This document shows, piece by piece, positions 51,951 to 64,000 of a DNA stretch of 64,000 bases (position 1 is the stretch's first letter; each line of letters starts with the position of its first letter). This DNA is from Nematostella vectensis (Eukaryota; Cnidaria; Anthozoa; Actiniaria; Edwardsiidae), in assembly GCF_932526225.1 (NCBI RefSeq), contig NC_064035.1, positions 15,362,469 through 15,426,468 on the forward strand, read 5' to 3'. The translations under genes were made by a program, and so were the position numbers. The notes below the pieces were generated by a model. It was not told the origin of the DNA. It ran no database searches and was given only the letters and a program-made list of their open reading frames with translations.

Positions 51951-52456
51951 GATGCCTTACCTTACCTTACAGTGTGCCCGCACTGCAGAGGATATACATT
52001 TGTTAGATATCTTATACTCTGAGGATATACATTTGTTAGATATCTTATACTCTAAGGATATACATTTGTTAGATATCTTATACTCTGAGGATATACATTT
52101 GTTAGATATCTTATACTCTGAAGATATACATTTGTAAGATATCTTATACTCTGAGGATATACCTTTGTTAGATATCTTATACTCTGAGGATATACATTTG
52201 TTAGATATCTTATTTAGTAGTGTTTAGTTCTTGTGTTTGAACACTGTCATCGTTAGTGCTTTAACTGGTGACATTTTTAGATACGCCTTACCTTACCTTA
52301 CAGTGTGCCCGCACTGCATAGGATACATTTGTTAGATATATTATACTCTGAGGATATACATTTGTTAGATATCTTATTTAGTAGTGTTTAGTTCTTGTGT
52401 TTGAACACTGTCATCGTTAGTGCTTTAACTGGTGACATTTTAAGATACGCCTTACC
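51950..52456 (-). repeat. 33-bp array plus duplicated donor region
   Basis: Seven to eight units of GAGGATATACATTTGTTAGA + TATCTTATACTCT are followed by a duplicated block (52205-52290 and 52375-52450). The block copies the flank of the exon ending at 52456, including donor GTAAGGCGTATC; CCTTACC is further multiplied at 51957-51971 and 52289-52300. Confidence 0.8.
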
Positions 52457-55400
52457 TTCGTGGTCTGAGCGGATGCTGTCTGATTAATGCTGCTTGTATG
52501 AAGCGACGCCATGTTAAGGACATTCTTGGGTGCCTCCTCGTCGCGTCTTATCATTTGATGGCTTTTCTGTAAACAAAGAAAATTAATGCCCCTGGACACC
52601 AAACCTGCTAGCTGTACAAAATTCAGTCATGAACAAACGTGTTTAATTTAGTGCATTGACAACAAACAAATCAATTCAAACAAGTCAATTTTGATACACT
52701 GGCGAGACTATGTCCAAGTTTATTCAGGTTCAACAATTGCCTGTTCCTACTCGAAACGAGGTATCAAAGACAGGGATCCTTAGTCGTTCCTTGTTTATCG
52801 GTGATAGGATGGCCTGCACACAAACGCTCGGTGTTGGTAAACCCTTGCAAGGAGTCAACCTTTCGCCCGACCCAAACCTCCCTTTTTGTCCGCGCGCCAC
52901 AACAATTCCAATGTCTAAATTCCCACCCGAAAATTCCTATACCAAGGAAAATACTAGAAAATACTAGAGAGCTATATGCAGGCTAGTGATGTTATGTGAA
53001 GAGTATTTTGTTTAAGACATCGTTGATTACCTGCTTGCAGCCTGAGTTATCTGTTTTCGCTGAATACCTGGTCACATCTGGTCGTCCTTTCTTCAGAATC
53101 TGTTTCAGGGCTTCAGGTAACAAAATAGTCTTACCAACATTTAGGGATTCGTCCTTTGTATGCTTGAATGCAAGGACAGAAAACATGATTCAAAACGTTG
53201 ATACATATGATATTATTGTTAATTATCAAGAGAATATCTTATCTTTTCGAAACTACAATTTCGAAATATAAGCACGTAAAATCTTTACTCGACTTTACGC
53301 TTAGTAAAACGAGACAGAAAACATTAGCAACTTTCCAATGTTTTCACAAACTGAGGAAAACTATCTGTTTACCGTAGCTGGTCAGGGTAATTTATATATT
53401 TTTTGGTAAGTCAGTATCGTATCTTTTAGAGCATAAAATATTGTTTGAGATATTTCACATTTTTGTCTTAGGTATTATTTGTTCTCGTCATGTGCTATAA
53501 CACGCACGGTTAACATAGCCTTAGCAGCCAAAACTTCGAAGTCTCCCTCGCAGCCACTCTGGACTTGTCATGCTAGGTGGCGCTTTAGCGTGACTAGTCG
53601 ATGTGACGCTCTAGCGTGACGAGTCGATGTGACGCTCTAGCGTGACGAGTCGATGTGACGCTTTAGCGTGACGAGTCGATGTGAGGCTCTAGCGTGACGA
53701 GTCGATGTGACGCTCTAGCGTGACGAGCCCAGGGTAGCTGCAAGGGAGACAGACAAAGACGGGTTGCCTGTGGAGAATTGATGTGCTTCCTCTTTCTCAC
53801 TTCCGGTTCTCACTAAAGGAGAACCATTTACGGTTTTCATCTTGAATGTGTAGTTCCAGGAAATATCCACACCCCCCTCCCCCCATGAAAGGGGGTCGGA
53901 GGTATGACCTCCCCACCCCTCTGTAATTTCCAACCCCCTGAAAATATAATATAGTAACTGTTAAGGAAAAAGAGGGCATTTTTCCTGGGCGTTTGACCCC
54001 TCACTCCCCCGGAATTTCCTTTCCTCCATTCGGGGGGGGTATGGATATTTTCTAGAACTTCACATTTATCTCTCAAACTTCAGATAAGCGTCTTGTATCT
54101 TACCTCCTTGGGTTCGTGTTTATCTATAACTACAGCTTGTTTGACTGGATTGCTTGTGGAATATAGGATTTTCTTCCCTGAGTCACCAGCTCGTTTTCTG
54201 GGAGACCACGGCGCATTCACTCGTGATACTTCGGAACATTTTCTTGGAATGCTTCCTTCGCATGCATTTCTTTGTTTTTTACTGTCACTAATTGCCCTCT
54301 TTGTTCTGGTAGACTGTTTTATTGGGGTGGTTGCTTCGCGTTCTTTAGGTCTATTGTGGCTTTTTTGTAGAGGCACTGGAAGAGACTGCATGTTCTTGGT
54401 TTCGTTTCCCCGACCATTGAATTGCGCAGTCTTCTGCACAAGGGTTTGAGTAGACACCTGGTCCATTGATAGTGTTTTCTATAAAGTTAGTACCATAACA
54501 TAACTTTGTCTTTCTCATAGAAGGCTGAGGTTTCACAACTATACGTTAGTACCATAACACAACTTTGTCTTTCTCATAGAAGGCTGAGGTTTCACAACTA
54601 TACGTTAGTACCATAACATAACTTTGTCTTTCTCATAGAAGGCTGAGGTTTCACAACTATACGTTAGTACCATAACATAACTTTGTCTTTCTCATAGAAG
54701 GCTGAGATTTCACAACTATACGTTAGTACCATAACATAACTTTGTCTTTCTCATAGAAGGCTGAGGTTTCACAACTATACGTTAGTACCATAACATAACT
54801 TTGTCTTTCTCATAGAAGGCTGAGATTTCACAACTATACGTTAGTACCATAACATAACTTTGTCTGTCTTCTTTGTCCTAGAAGGGCTGAGGTTTCATTC
54901 AAATTCCACCTTGATTACTCTCTGCAATGATTTAGCAGTGATAAATATCTATCAAGCTTTACAGCTAGACGGATCGAAACTCCTGTTCACGGATTGTGTA
55001 GATGTAGCGAGGAAACAGCCGTTTTGCAAGCCATTTCAAATCGTTATGTGGAAATTTCTTATTATAAAGTTTGAATGTTTAGATGAAGGAAGCTTTAATT
55101 TTTTTGCGGTCATTTTCTGGTCACTACATCGATGGACTGGACTCGAGAGACTATAACCGGTTTAAGGAATTTGGATTGGCGCTTTTACTTCCAAGAAGTC
55201 GTTCAATTCTTAGTTGCAAGCACAGTATTTACTCCTTGCAGATAAAAAAGGAATGAGAAATTTGGCAATGAAAATCAGCCTTACCAAAGGTTGAGAGTTT
55301 CTTCATTCGCTTATTTCTGTTTTGTTTTCTTTTCTAGAGCTGTTCTACTGAGATATTTATGCATATTTACAGTAAAAAATTCCTTCAAACTTGACGTGCT

Positions 55401-56286
55401 TTTCGGATCGAAATTCCATCAATCCATCCCAAAGCAGCTCGCAGAACTTACGTTATGGACCAATCACAGAGCGGCTTGAAAAAAAACTTGCGGAAATTTG
55501 TGTTTCTGTATCTCTGAAAAACTTTTATCTCGCCTAGATGAAGGGGGATTTTGCTCTTTTCTCAAGGTAGAGAACTTGAAGTGTATTTATATTTATAGTC
55601 TATTTATTAAGATAAAAATTTGTATTTATAGATTTGATCTATGATGTGAAAGTAGTCCGTAAATAGTGTTAAAAAGTAGATCCCCGAATTTATATAAATA
55701 TATAAATATAAATAGTTTAAAAGTAGTCCATAGTAGTCCATGAAACAGTCTTTGTAATAGGTTTAGTGTGGTAGGCACGTAGCTTGGGGGGGGGGGGGGG
55801 GGGGGGGGGGGGGCTCTTCACCTCCTAGTGCGGTATCATTATATTCCCGATACCTCGTCATATTGTTAATGTTGTACTTTGTTTAAATATGAAATAAAAC
55901 GATATACATCACTAAGATTTTATTTTTCAACTTTAATTCAATACGAACATGAAATAAAAGGGTTTGATATCTATTGGAATCTGTGTTGAAAAATAAAGAA
56001 CCAGCCGAACAGCAGAGTGGTATACCTATTGTCTGTTTTGAAAAAAAAAAAGCACTCTCGCATTTTGACTGGGAAATATAAGATCAGAAACAGCTGATAT
56101 GGCATTTATTTCTGTGGAATATCAAGTGATAATTACCTTTCTCGCAAGACCGGGAAGTTTGGTTGGCAGGTGGTTGTCGGTGGTAATATTATTGCCGTTT
56201 CCGGCAGTCTTTTGAATCCTTCGCATAAGTGACGACCGGAGTCGATTCCGAATAGCATGTTTTTCTCTTTCATCTACCTTGGACAT
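52456..56286 (-). CDS. Unrecognised basic protein, 5' four exons
   Basis: Exons 56137-56286, 54104-54478, 53031-53162, 52456-52566; all in phase 0, giving 256 codons from ATG at 56286, and the last has a good donor (AAG|GTAAGG), so the gene continues downstream. The protein is rich in Lys, Arg, Ser and Thr, probably disordered and possibly nuclear; the start reads MSKVDEREKHAIRNRL. No domain is recognised. Exon 2 sits next to a 59-bp array that copies its branch point, exon 4 next to one that copies its donor. Gene reality is supported by four matching splice pairs; the function is unknown. Confidence 0.65.
53575..53730. repeat. 26-bp tandem array, about 6 units
   Basis: Repeats of GATGTGACGCTCTAGCGTGA + CGAGTC in an intron of the unknown gene. 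Confidence 0.9.
54487..54870 (-). repeat. 59-bp tandem array copying a 3' splice site
   Basis: About 6.5 units with spacing of exactly 59. On the minus strand every unit contains GGTACTAACGTATAG, while the real acceptor of exon 54104-54478 is GGTACTAACTTTATAG. The array therefore multiplies a perfect TACTAAC branch-point motif followed by AG. Confidence 0.9.
55786..55813 (+). repeat. Long G homopolymer
   Basis: About 26 consecutive G in intron 1 of the unknown gene, the longest of many G or C runs in this window. Confidence 0.85.
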
Positions 56287-56834
56287 GGGAGGGCCTCTGA
56301 ATGAACACGAGAATAAAACCCCGGGATTGATACCCTGGTATTTTCTACTGATCCTTGTTGTGGGAGGTCCTGATTATTCCGAGAAATTACGACATCTGTC
56401 AAGAGAGATTAGAGAGAACCCAAAAAGTAATCACATCAAAGTCGAAAACTATTGAAGCCTTCATATAATTTTAAATGCAACCAACTTGTTTATTTGGTAT
56501 TTGGGTCCAAGCTCCATTACTGCCCGAGTAGATATTTCTTTTACATATCAATAAAACAATATGAAATAAAACACCCAAACTAAATGCTATTCTCTTCAGC
56601 GAAATACACTAGCCTGAACACATTGATGATGTATTTTTTTTATTCCGAATCGTATAGTTACAAAAAGATCGTTTGGTACCAAAAAATAAAAATAATATTC
56701 TAGACAAATTAGTATTGAATAGCTATCTACCATCGTAGCTCGGAGGTTCGTCTGTGACACAAAAGGGTATTTTTTTACATACAATGGAAAGATCAAGGAA
56801 CGCTTGTCACGATTCTGACTGTGACTGTATGAGT
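56287..56834. other. Spacer and granulin 3' UTR
   Basis: Between the start of the unknown gene and the end of the granulin gene. AATAAA on the minus strand at 56639-56644 is a likely granulin poly(A) signal, about 190 bp past the stop. Confidence 0.5.
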
Positions 56835-59800
56835 CTATGGTTGTTTGACACAGCCCTTTTGGTCATCGCAAATGAACCCTTGTGGACAACAATGCAGACC
56901 ATCGCTGCAGCACGAAGCATTCGGAAGAGGACAGCAGTGCTGCTGAGCGGACGAGGAGCCACAGCATGTGTGGTACGGCTCGCAGGTGCATCCAGCACCT
57001 CGGCCACCTCTCGGCACGAAACGAATCGTATGATCGATAATCACAGGCGTCTTTGCAACAGCAGGTCGTGGATGCACCGAGGGGTGCTTTTGGAACATCG
57101 GTAAAACATGGCGTCCTCGCTGACAATGTTCGCTCTTGTCGTTGCAAGTGTAGCCCGAAGGACAGCAGTGCTGCATGTCAGCACAGCAAACAGCTGAGGG
57201 AAGGGGACAACAGCCGTATTTGGTTGGCCCCACAAGGCAGCACGTTTCACCGGTGTTACAGTGCGAACCGTCTTTGCATTTGATTTCGCCAACGCCAGCA
57301 CGCTGAACAGTTGCGTGGTATGAGACCATAGGTGTAGAGTCCTTGGCCATGTCGCACGTCGACGAGCTTATGTCGCAGTGATAACCACACGGGCAGCAGT
57401 GCTTGCCATCGCTACAGCAGACAGCGTTAGGTAGGGGACAGCAGCCGTAGGAGCCGGTAGAAAGTTCGCAGCAAGTTTCATAATCGTAGCAGTGAGAACC
57501 GTCGTTGCAAGTGATGTAATTCGCTCCTGAAGCCCCTACAAAAGCACATAAAGATTTGTTAATAGAAAATGTATTGGAGATATACCTGGTTCAAAAAACG
57601 ATGTTATTGCAAATGGCTAATGGCTGCTTATCGGTATAACTGGCACCATTCCTACAATTATCATTGATAATGTGAGCAGATTGTTTTGGCCAGATTGGTA
57701 CAACACTCTCATTGATTATGTGGGCAGATTGTTTTCTAAAACCACACGCACATATGGAACAAAAAAAAGGCCCAACACTTAAATCGTTAAATCAAATGTA
57801 GGCGTGGTGCTTTTCCTTGATTGACATTTACCGGAAAAATTAATCCAAATATGATCAGCAAAAACCACAATATCACAACACTTTTAAATATAAGAATAGT
57901 AGACAAATAACTAAACACGATACCTGGTCGGTTATTCGCAGCCGATATCAAACTAACACTGTGAAGTGTGGATAATTCTGATGTCGTCTGTATATCAATG
58001 CAAAGGGCAAGAGAGTTCTGTAAAATCGGCACGCGAGAAGCACCCTTGACACATTTTTTACTGGAAAGGTCACAAGAATACCCATTAGGGCAGCAGTGGA
58101 CTTCATCCGAGCAACAAACGGCCTTGGGGATTGGACAGCAAGCGTAACCCCCTGACCTCTTCTTACAACAAGTGGTACCATCTGGGCATGCAAGGTGACT
58201 ACCCTCGCAGATAACATGCTTGAACTTCTGAGCTGGTGTTTTCTTGACGAGAGGAAGCACAGAGCCATCATCACAGCACACAGCATTGGGAAGAGGACAG
58301 CAGCCGTATTGACCAGAGGATAGTTTGCAGCAAGTATTACCATCGGGACATTCTGCTTCCCCACCTGGACACACAACATTCTTCAGCTGCTTGGCTAGTG
58401 TTTTCTTGAAAAGTGGAAGCACAGAGTCTCCTTTGTTGCAACTGCCACTCGAGGTGTCGCACGTGTATCCATTAGGGCAGCAGTGAACGCCATCATCACA
58501 GCACACAGCATTGGGAAGAGGACAGCAGCCGTATTGACCAAAGGATAGTTTGCAGCAAGTATTACCATCGGGACATTCTGCTTCCCCACCTGGACACACA
58601 ACATTCTTCAGCTGCTTGGCTGGTGTTTTCTTGAAAAGTGGAAGCACAGAGTCTCCTTTGTTGCATCTGCCACTCGAGGTGTCGCACGTGTATCCATTAG
58701 GGCAGCAGTGAACGCCATCATCACAGCACACAGCATTGGGAAGAGGACAGCAGCCGTATTGACCAGAGGATAGTTTGCAGCAAGTATTACCATCGGGACA
58801 CTGTGACGTCTCGTCTGGACAAACAACATTCTTCAGCTGCTTGGCTGGTGTTTTCTTGAAAAGTGGAAGCACGGAGTCTCCTTCGCTGCATGTGCCACTC
58901 GAGGAGTTGCACGTGTATCCATTAGGGCAGCAGTGAACGCCATCATCACAGCACACAGCGTTGGGAAGAGGACAGCAGCCGTATTGACCAGAGGATAGTT
59001 TGCAGCAAGTATTACCATCGGGACACTGTGACGTCCCGTCTGGACAAACAACATGCTTCAGCTGCTTGGCTGGTGTTTTCTTGAAAAGTGGAAGCACAGA
59101 GTCTCCTTTGTTGCATGTGCCTCCCGAGGAGTTGCACGTGTATCCATTAGGGCAGCAGTGAACGCCATCATCACAGCACACAGCGTTGGGAAGAGGACAG
59201 CAGCCGTATTGACCAGAGGATAGTTTGCAGCAAGTATTACCATCGGGACAGTGTGACGCCCCGTCTGGACAAACAACATTCTTCAGCTGCTTGGCTGGTG
59301 TTTTCTTGAAAAGTGGAAGCACGGAGTCTCCTTCGCTGCATGTGCCACTCGAGGAGTTGCACGTGTATCCATCAGGGCAGCAGTGAACGCCATCATCACA
59401 GCACACAGCGTTGGGAAGAGGACAGCAGCCGTATTGACCAAAGGATAGTTTGCAGCAAGTATTACCATCGGGACACTGTGACGTCCCGTCTGGACAGACA
59501 ACATTCTTTAGCTGCTTGGCTGGTGTTTTCTTGAAAAGTGGAAGCACAGAGTCTCCTTTGTTGCATGTGCCACTCGCAGTGTCGCACGTGTATCCATTAG
59601 GGCAGCAGTGAACGCCATCATCACAGCACACAGCATTGGGAAGAGGACAGCAGCCGTATTGACCAGAGGATAGTTTGCAGCAAGTATTACCATCGGGACA
59701 CTCTGACGCCCCGTCTGGACAAACAACATTCTTCAGCTGCTTGGCTGGTGTTTTCTTGAAAAGTGGAAGCACGGAGTCTCCTTTGCTGCATCTGCCACTC

Positions 59801-61449
59801 GAGGTGTCGCACGTGTATCCATTAGGGCAGCAGTGAACGCCATCATCACAGCACATAGCGTTGGGAAGAGGACAGCAGCCGTATTGATCAGAGGATAGTT
59901 TGCAGCAAGTATTACCATCGGGACACTTTGACGCCTTGTCTGGACAGACAGTAGTACCTAATATATTCTTGTTTTGTTTCCTTAAATGGATAAGAGGTTT
60001 GACCTGTGAATTCGTTTGCACATTTTCCTGCACACATTCATGCCTGGCAAGGTCACACTTGTATCCACTGGGACAGCAGTGTAGGCGATCAAGGCAACAC
60101 ACTGCTTTTGGTGTAGGACAGCAGCCATACAGTCCAAATTCAGTTAAACAGCAGGTGTTACCATCTGGACAAACAGATTCATCTGGGCACAAAACATCCT
60201 TCTGATTTTTGATGGGGCTGGCAACCTAAAACACAAATTAGTACTCAATACTAACATCACTTCAACTCTGAGCTTCCCAAAATGATCAGATTTTATATAA
60301 TTATCCTAAAAAATATATAATTTACTCCTTGTAATTACCCTTGATGCATAAGAATTTAAATAATAGTGTGTGCTCTTATTACGAAATATATGTTCTTTTT
60401 TGAAGGTTTTCAATCTGTCAGTACCTGCAATAACTGGATGCTAATGCGGAACTATTAATTTTTACCATGTTTTATTATTATTATAAAAAAAAATAGTTTC
60501 AGCTTGCATAAAAATAACTATCTATAAGTATTTCAATAACCAGAAACAATAAGGGAACATTTCATTTTTTCATGCTGTAATTAAATTTGGTATTAAACAA
60601 TCCTTCCCAGCTTCACTGTCTGAATGCGAGTTATTAAACTTAAATGGCTATTTTAAGCAAAAACATTTCTACTTCAAATTGGCCACTTTAACAAATATAT
60701 ATGATATGAAAAAATACCAAATTATATAGAGAAATTCAAGCCGCAGAACTTCAAATGTCAAAACAAAATATCTAAATCATAAATTTTAAAAAGTAAAAAA
60801 AATTTAAATTATTTTGTATGATTATTATCCAAATTTTAACCACATTCTGATGTTGGTGTGGCTCATCTAAAACTTAACCATTGACTCTATGGAAAAGCAA
60901 ATCAATGTCCTTTATTACAGTGATACTGTAGTTGTTAATGGTTGCAACAAAAGAGTGTTTTGCTGGTATGACCCACTGTATGAAACTCATTTTCAAAGCA
61001 AAAACTTGTATAAAAAAATACTGTACTAAAGTTTTGTACAACTTAATTTTAGACACATTCTTAAAGTCATATTATAAATCCTATAATTAAAAAAAATGAT
61101 GTCATATTTCTGATGAGCTTTTCGTGTTTCAGTTTATTCTTATCTTTCATTTACAGAGTGGAGAGATTTTTACCTTAACTGAAAGAGATGGGATTTTCTT
61201 GAGCAGCTGTAGCACATGCTTTCCTCTTATGCAGGCCCCTCCTGATGTATCACATTTGTAACCATAAGGGCAGCAGTGCCTTAGATCTGAACAACAGACA
61301 GCATTGGGGATAGGGCAACAGCCATACATTCTATTGGGCATTAGACAACAGGTATAGTCATCAGGACACTCCACCTCTCCACCTGGACATTGGACAGAGA
61401 TCACTGGAGTTGCACCAAGTATCACCAGCCCTACGACTAGACTCAACAT
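56835..61449 (-). CDS. GRN: Granulin precursor (progranulin-like), multi-domain
   Basis: Secreted, cysteine-rich precursor that is normally cut into single granulins acting as growth factors and lysosomal regulators. Exons 61174-61449, 57924-60225 and 56835-57535; phases agree; 1092 residues. Residues 1 to about 18 are a signal peptide (hydrophobic MLSLVVGLVILGA). Exon 1 has one granulin module, exon 2 has nine complete and one truncated, exon 3 has three; the last (CTCEPYHTCC...) is slightly divergent. Modules show the CC...CCP...AVCC...HCCP..Y.C pattern. Between modules runs a linker with the core SVLPLFKKTPAKQLKNVV, rich in Lys and a likely processing site. Seven modules in exon 2 are nearly identical 75-residue repeats. 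Confidence 0.95.
58380..59935 (-). repeat. 225-bp coding tandem repeats of granulin modules
   Basis: Seven units at exact 225-bp spacing (75 codons) with very few differences, mostly in the last residues of the module (CDTSSGRC versus CNSSSGTC). A following unit lacks 63 bp (21 codons), including HCCPNGYTC. Confidence 0.95.
60226..61173. other. Granulin intron 1
   Basis: AT-rich intron between granulin exons 1 and 2; nothing else seen. Confidence 0.7.
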
Positions 61450-61623
61450 CTGAAATAAATAAGAAAGGTTAGATACATAATTATGATATTATAGGCATTG
61501 TGTGATATCAGAAGAAATCAAAGCTCACTCGCAGAATCATGCAAAGAAATCCCCACCTCATATTTATCTGGGATTGTCTGTCTAGTATTTGCAAATCATC
61601 CTCAACATTATACATAAGGAATC

Positions 61624-62075
61624 ACAGGTGGCCCAGTGTGTTAGTGCGTCAACGTATGGTGCCTCTCACCTCTGAAACGGGTTCGATTCCCGGACGAGAC
61701 ATGGACAGTATCTTTCTGTTTCTCTGCCATGAATTCGACTTGTTGAACGTATGTGGGCTTACTAGAAGCTTGTGTTCCTCAGTTCCATTTTTTATTGTGT
61801 CATCATTATCTTACAAGTTGTAAATAAGATAATGTACCGTCTGTCTAGCTGTTGTGCAATGACTCTTTGAGCTATTACTGTCTAGTAAATGCAATGCTTC
61901 TGGTTTTTACTTTTAGTAATGTGCAATGCTCTTCAGCGTCTGTTCATTTCTTATGTTGTCATCATTATCTTACAAGTTGTAAATATTAATACCTTAGGAT
62001 TTTAAATGTGAAGCGCTTAGGACATGGTTAGTATAAGTGCTATATAAATGCTTATTTATTTATTGATATTATTAT
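61624..62075 (+). mobile_element. tRNA-derived SINE, plus orientation
   Basis: The head GGTGGCCCAGTGTGTTAGTG resembles box A and GGGTTCGATTCC (61679-61690) box B of a tRNA promoter. The tail ends GCTATATAAATGCTTATTTA. An internal TCATCATTATCTTACAAGTT block occurs twice. Lies about 180 bp upstream of the granulin start. Confidence 0.75.
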
Positions 62076-62410
62076 CTTATTACTTATATAACATCAGAAA
62101 TCTCCATTCAGAGCTTGGGTGGTACCACATTTTCTGTTTGACAGCAAACTTTTACTAGGTAAGGGAAAAAGACTTGGAAGAAAGTGGAGATATTTTTGAA
62201 AAACATATCCAGTTCATTTCCCAAATCACCCCCTGCCTTCTCAGCATTCTTCTTTTAGCTGATTTTCACACACACAGTACAGGCTGTTGAAGAGTATTTT
62301 ACTGATTTGTGATTGGCCCTAAATCAAATCCATGATTTCTGAATAGCCTAAAAATGAATTTGTGACTATCGTAAATTGTGATTGGGGCATTTTTACTTTC
62401 AGGATTTGTG

Positions 62411-62559
62411 ATTGTGCATGGCTAATAAAAACTTTCATTTGTTAAACAAATGCAATTCTAGGTTGCCTTGACTTGTTAAACAACTTGTTTAACAAGTCAA
62501 GACAACCTAGACAATTGCATTTGTTAAACAAATGAAAGTTTTTATTAGCCATGCACAAT
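62411..62559. repeat. 149-bp near-perfect palindrome
   Basis: Two arms of about 70 bp, beginning ATTGTGCATGGCTAATAAAA and ending in its complement, meet almost without a spacer around CTTGTTTAACAAG. Only a few mismatches. Confidence 0.9.
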
Positions 62560-62999
62560 TGGATTGCAATTTGAGGTATTTTTGTTTTAGAGAAGGGGCA
62601 AGCAACCGTGCGAGAGCCCCTTTAAAGAATGGTGATCAACCTCTCCTTTGTTATTGTTTATTATTGAAAATACAACAGTTCATTTCCATGGAAACTTCAA
62701 AATAACATAATCTTTAAATGAAGTCAGGTACGTTATTAAAGATATTTGATTGAAAATATTTTGGTTTCTCAGTTGAATTAGTTGATGGAAATGGATGTTT
62801 TGAGTGACTATCCATTGAGCAGGGGCATAAAATGGTGACGTGATGGGCCTATCACATACTCGTGAGCAAAGCAAAGGTTTATACTGTGATCCGTGTATGC
62901 TTCTTTTTTTAACTTTGTGATTTTTGAAAGCACGAAACTTTGTGATTGATTTATGATTTATAAGGCTTCTACCACTATTACACATACGGCTCGGAGCAC

Positions 63000-63318
63000 G
63001 GCTCCAACTCAAGTGTAACCTCGGTTAGTAAGCACTGTCACTGGGGGTGGTCACTGCCAGAGGGTTTATTGCGTCCCCAGTGGTTCTTTTACGTCCCTTC
63101 GGTTCAGGTTTAGTGCAGTACAGCTTGAAGAGACGGGACCTCCGGTTTAGTGTCCTTATCCGAGAAGACTGGAAACACGGGAGAATAACTTCAACTCACT
63201 TGTGACAAATTCGATTCAAGGCAGGAACCCGGAAAAATCCCCAGTTTGAGCCAGGATTCGAACCTGGGCCACAGCGGTGAGAGGCCGACGCGCTTACACA
63301 CTAGGCCACCCGTGCTTC
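63000..63318 (-). mobile_element. tRNA-derived SINE, minus orientation
   Basis: The minus strand reads GGTGGCCTAGTGTGTAAGCG ... GGTTCGAATCC (box B at 63254-63264), the same head type as the SINE at 61624. The body contains GACACTAAACCGGAGGTCCC. The left boundary is uncertain. Confidence 0.75.
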
Positions 63319-64000
63319 CATTCTTGATGGGCAACCTTTTCACCACCCTTGAAACTAATCTTCCCAGTTTTAGAGAGTATGTAATAACAAAAAGTTGACT
63401 TAAAAGTGCAAAATGTGCAAACTGCTCTCATTTATATATGGGTGATACAAGCTAAATAGAAAATGAATGTAGATAATATAGGAAAAAAAACTTGATTGAC
63501 AACCCAGAACACACACAAAAAAAATCAACTCTCCGCATTAGGCGGGAGTCTCAAGATCTTTAACCTTTTCTCAAGTCTAATTTTCTTGAAGATATCCATA
63601 ACTTTACTGTATTCTCCCGCATTAGCTATTTTGGTACTTCTGATACATTCACTGTATATTCTCAAGGTTTTTCCTAAAGTGAGGTTGACAGCTATGCAAA
63701 ACTATAATTTCAAATAACAATTCTATGAAGACTGAATATAGTAAAGAGATCACAAACATATTACCTAGAATCAGTTAAACTCATTGCATAAAAGTACCAC
63801 AACCATAAGTATTTTTTTCTTTGCACTTGTTTAGATGATAATTGTTATGAGTAGTCCTTATATGGTAGTCACGCCATCACGTGACTAACAAGCAACCCTG
63901 TAAGCCTGCGATGTGATTTGAATAAATTAGTCTGAATGTGATCTTGCCGTAGCCTGTAGTCCTGTTACTATTACAGCCATAACTCAAATCATTACATGGT
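63319..64000. other. No gene recognised
   Basis: AT-rich sequence with short open frames only. Confidence 0.5.

Noticed and set aside
61624-61700. A functional tRNA gene
   Set aside because: Box A and B are present but the cloverleaf arms do not pair properly and a SINE body follows.

Overview
The window is eukaryotic DNA: every recognisable gene is split by GT-AG introns, exon phases match across introns, and there are no operons or ribosome binding sites. The gene set (a DEG/ENaC channel, a VPS13-type lipid-transfer protein, a 3CxxC zinc-finger protein of the ZAR1 type, a RING/B-box/filamin/NHL TRIM protein and a many-domain granulin), together with compact introns, many MITEs and tRNA-derived SINEs, fits an invertebrate metazoan. 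A cnidarian, possibly a sea anemone, is my best guess, but this is inference only.

Layout. 1-1230 holds two minisatellites. 2844-9137 (+) is an eight-exon DEG/ENaC (ASIC-like) channel. 10941-22630 (-) is the C-terminal part (23 exons) of a VPS13-like gene whose first half I cannot find. 25942-28304 (+) is a ZAR1-like 3CxxC zinc-finger gene. 30241-42954 (-) is a TRIM71/LIN-41-like TRIM-NHL gene; one intron carries a 1.7 kb minisatellite of 44-bp units and another carries a hammerhead ribozyme. 43-47 kb is repeat-rich with no gene recognised. 47328-48142 is a TIR transposon with a perfect 9-bp target-site duplication and an internal 100-codon reading frame that looks like a captured first exon. 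52456-56286 (-) is an unrecognised basic protein gene. 56835-61449 (-) is a secreted granulin precursor with about fourteen granulin modules. The right end holds two SINEs in opposite orientation and a 149-bp palindrome.

The most interesting pattern is that at least six tandem arrays start at a splice site and copy it. Five contain the last coding bases of an exon and/or its 5' splice site (DEG/ENaC exons 3 and 7, two VPS13-like exons, one exon of the unknown gene). One copies a TACTAAC branch point plus AG next to a 3' splice site. The introns are therefore filled with copies of real splice signals. The second highlight is the type I hammerhead motif at 37281-37331, with complete core and all three stems, probably from a Penelope-like or retrozyme-like element.

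The genes do not form one pathway. Exon coordinates were derived by hand from splice motifs and phase matching and may be off by a base or two.
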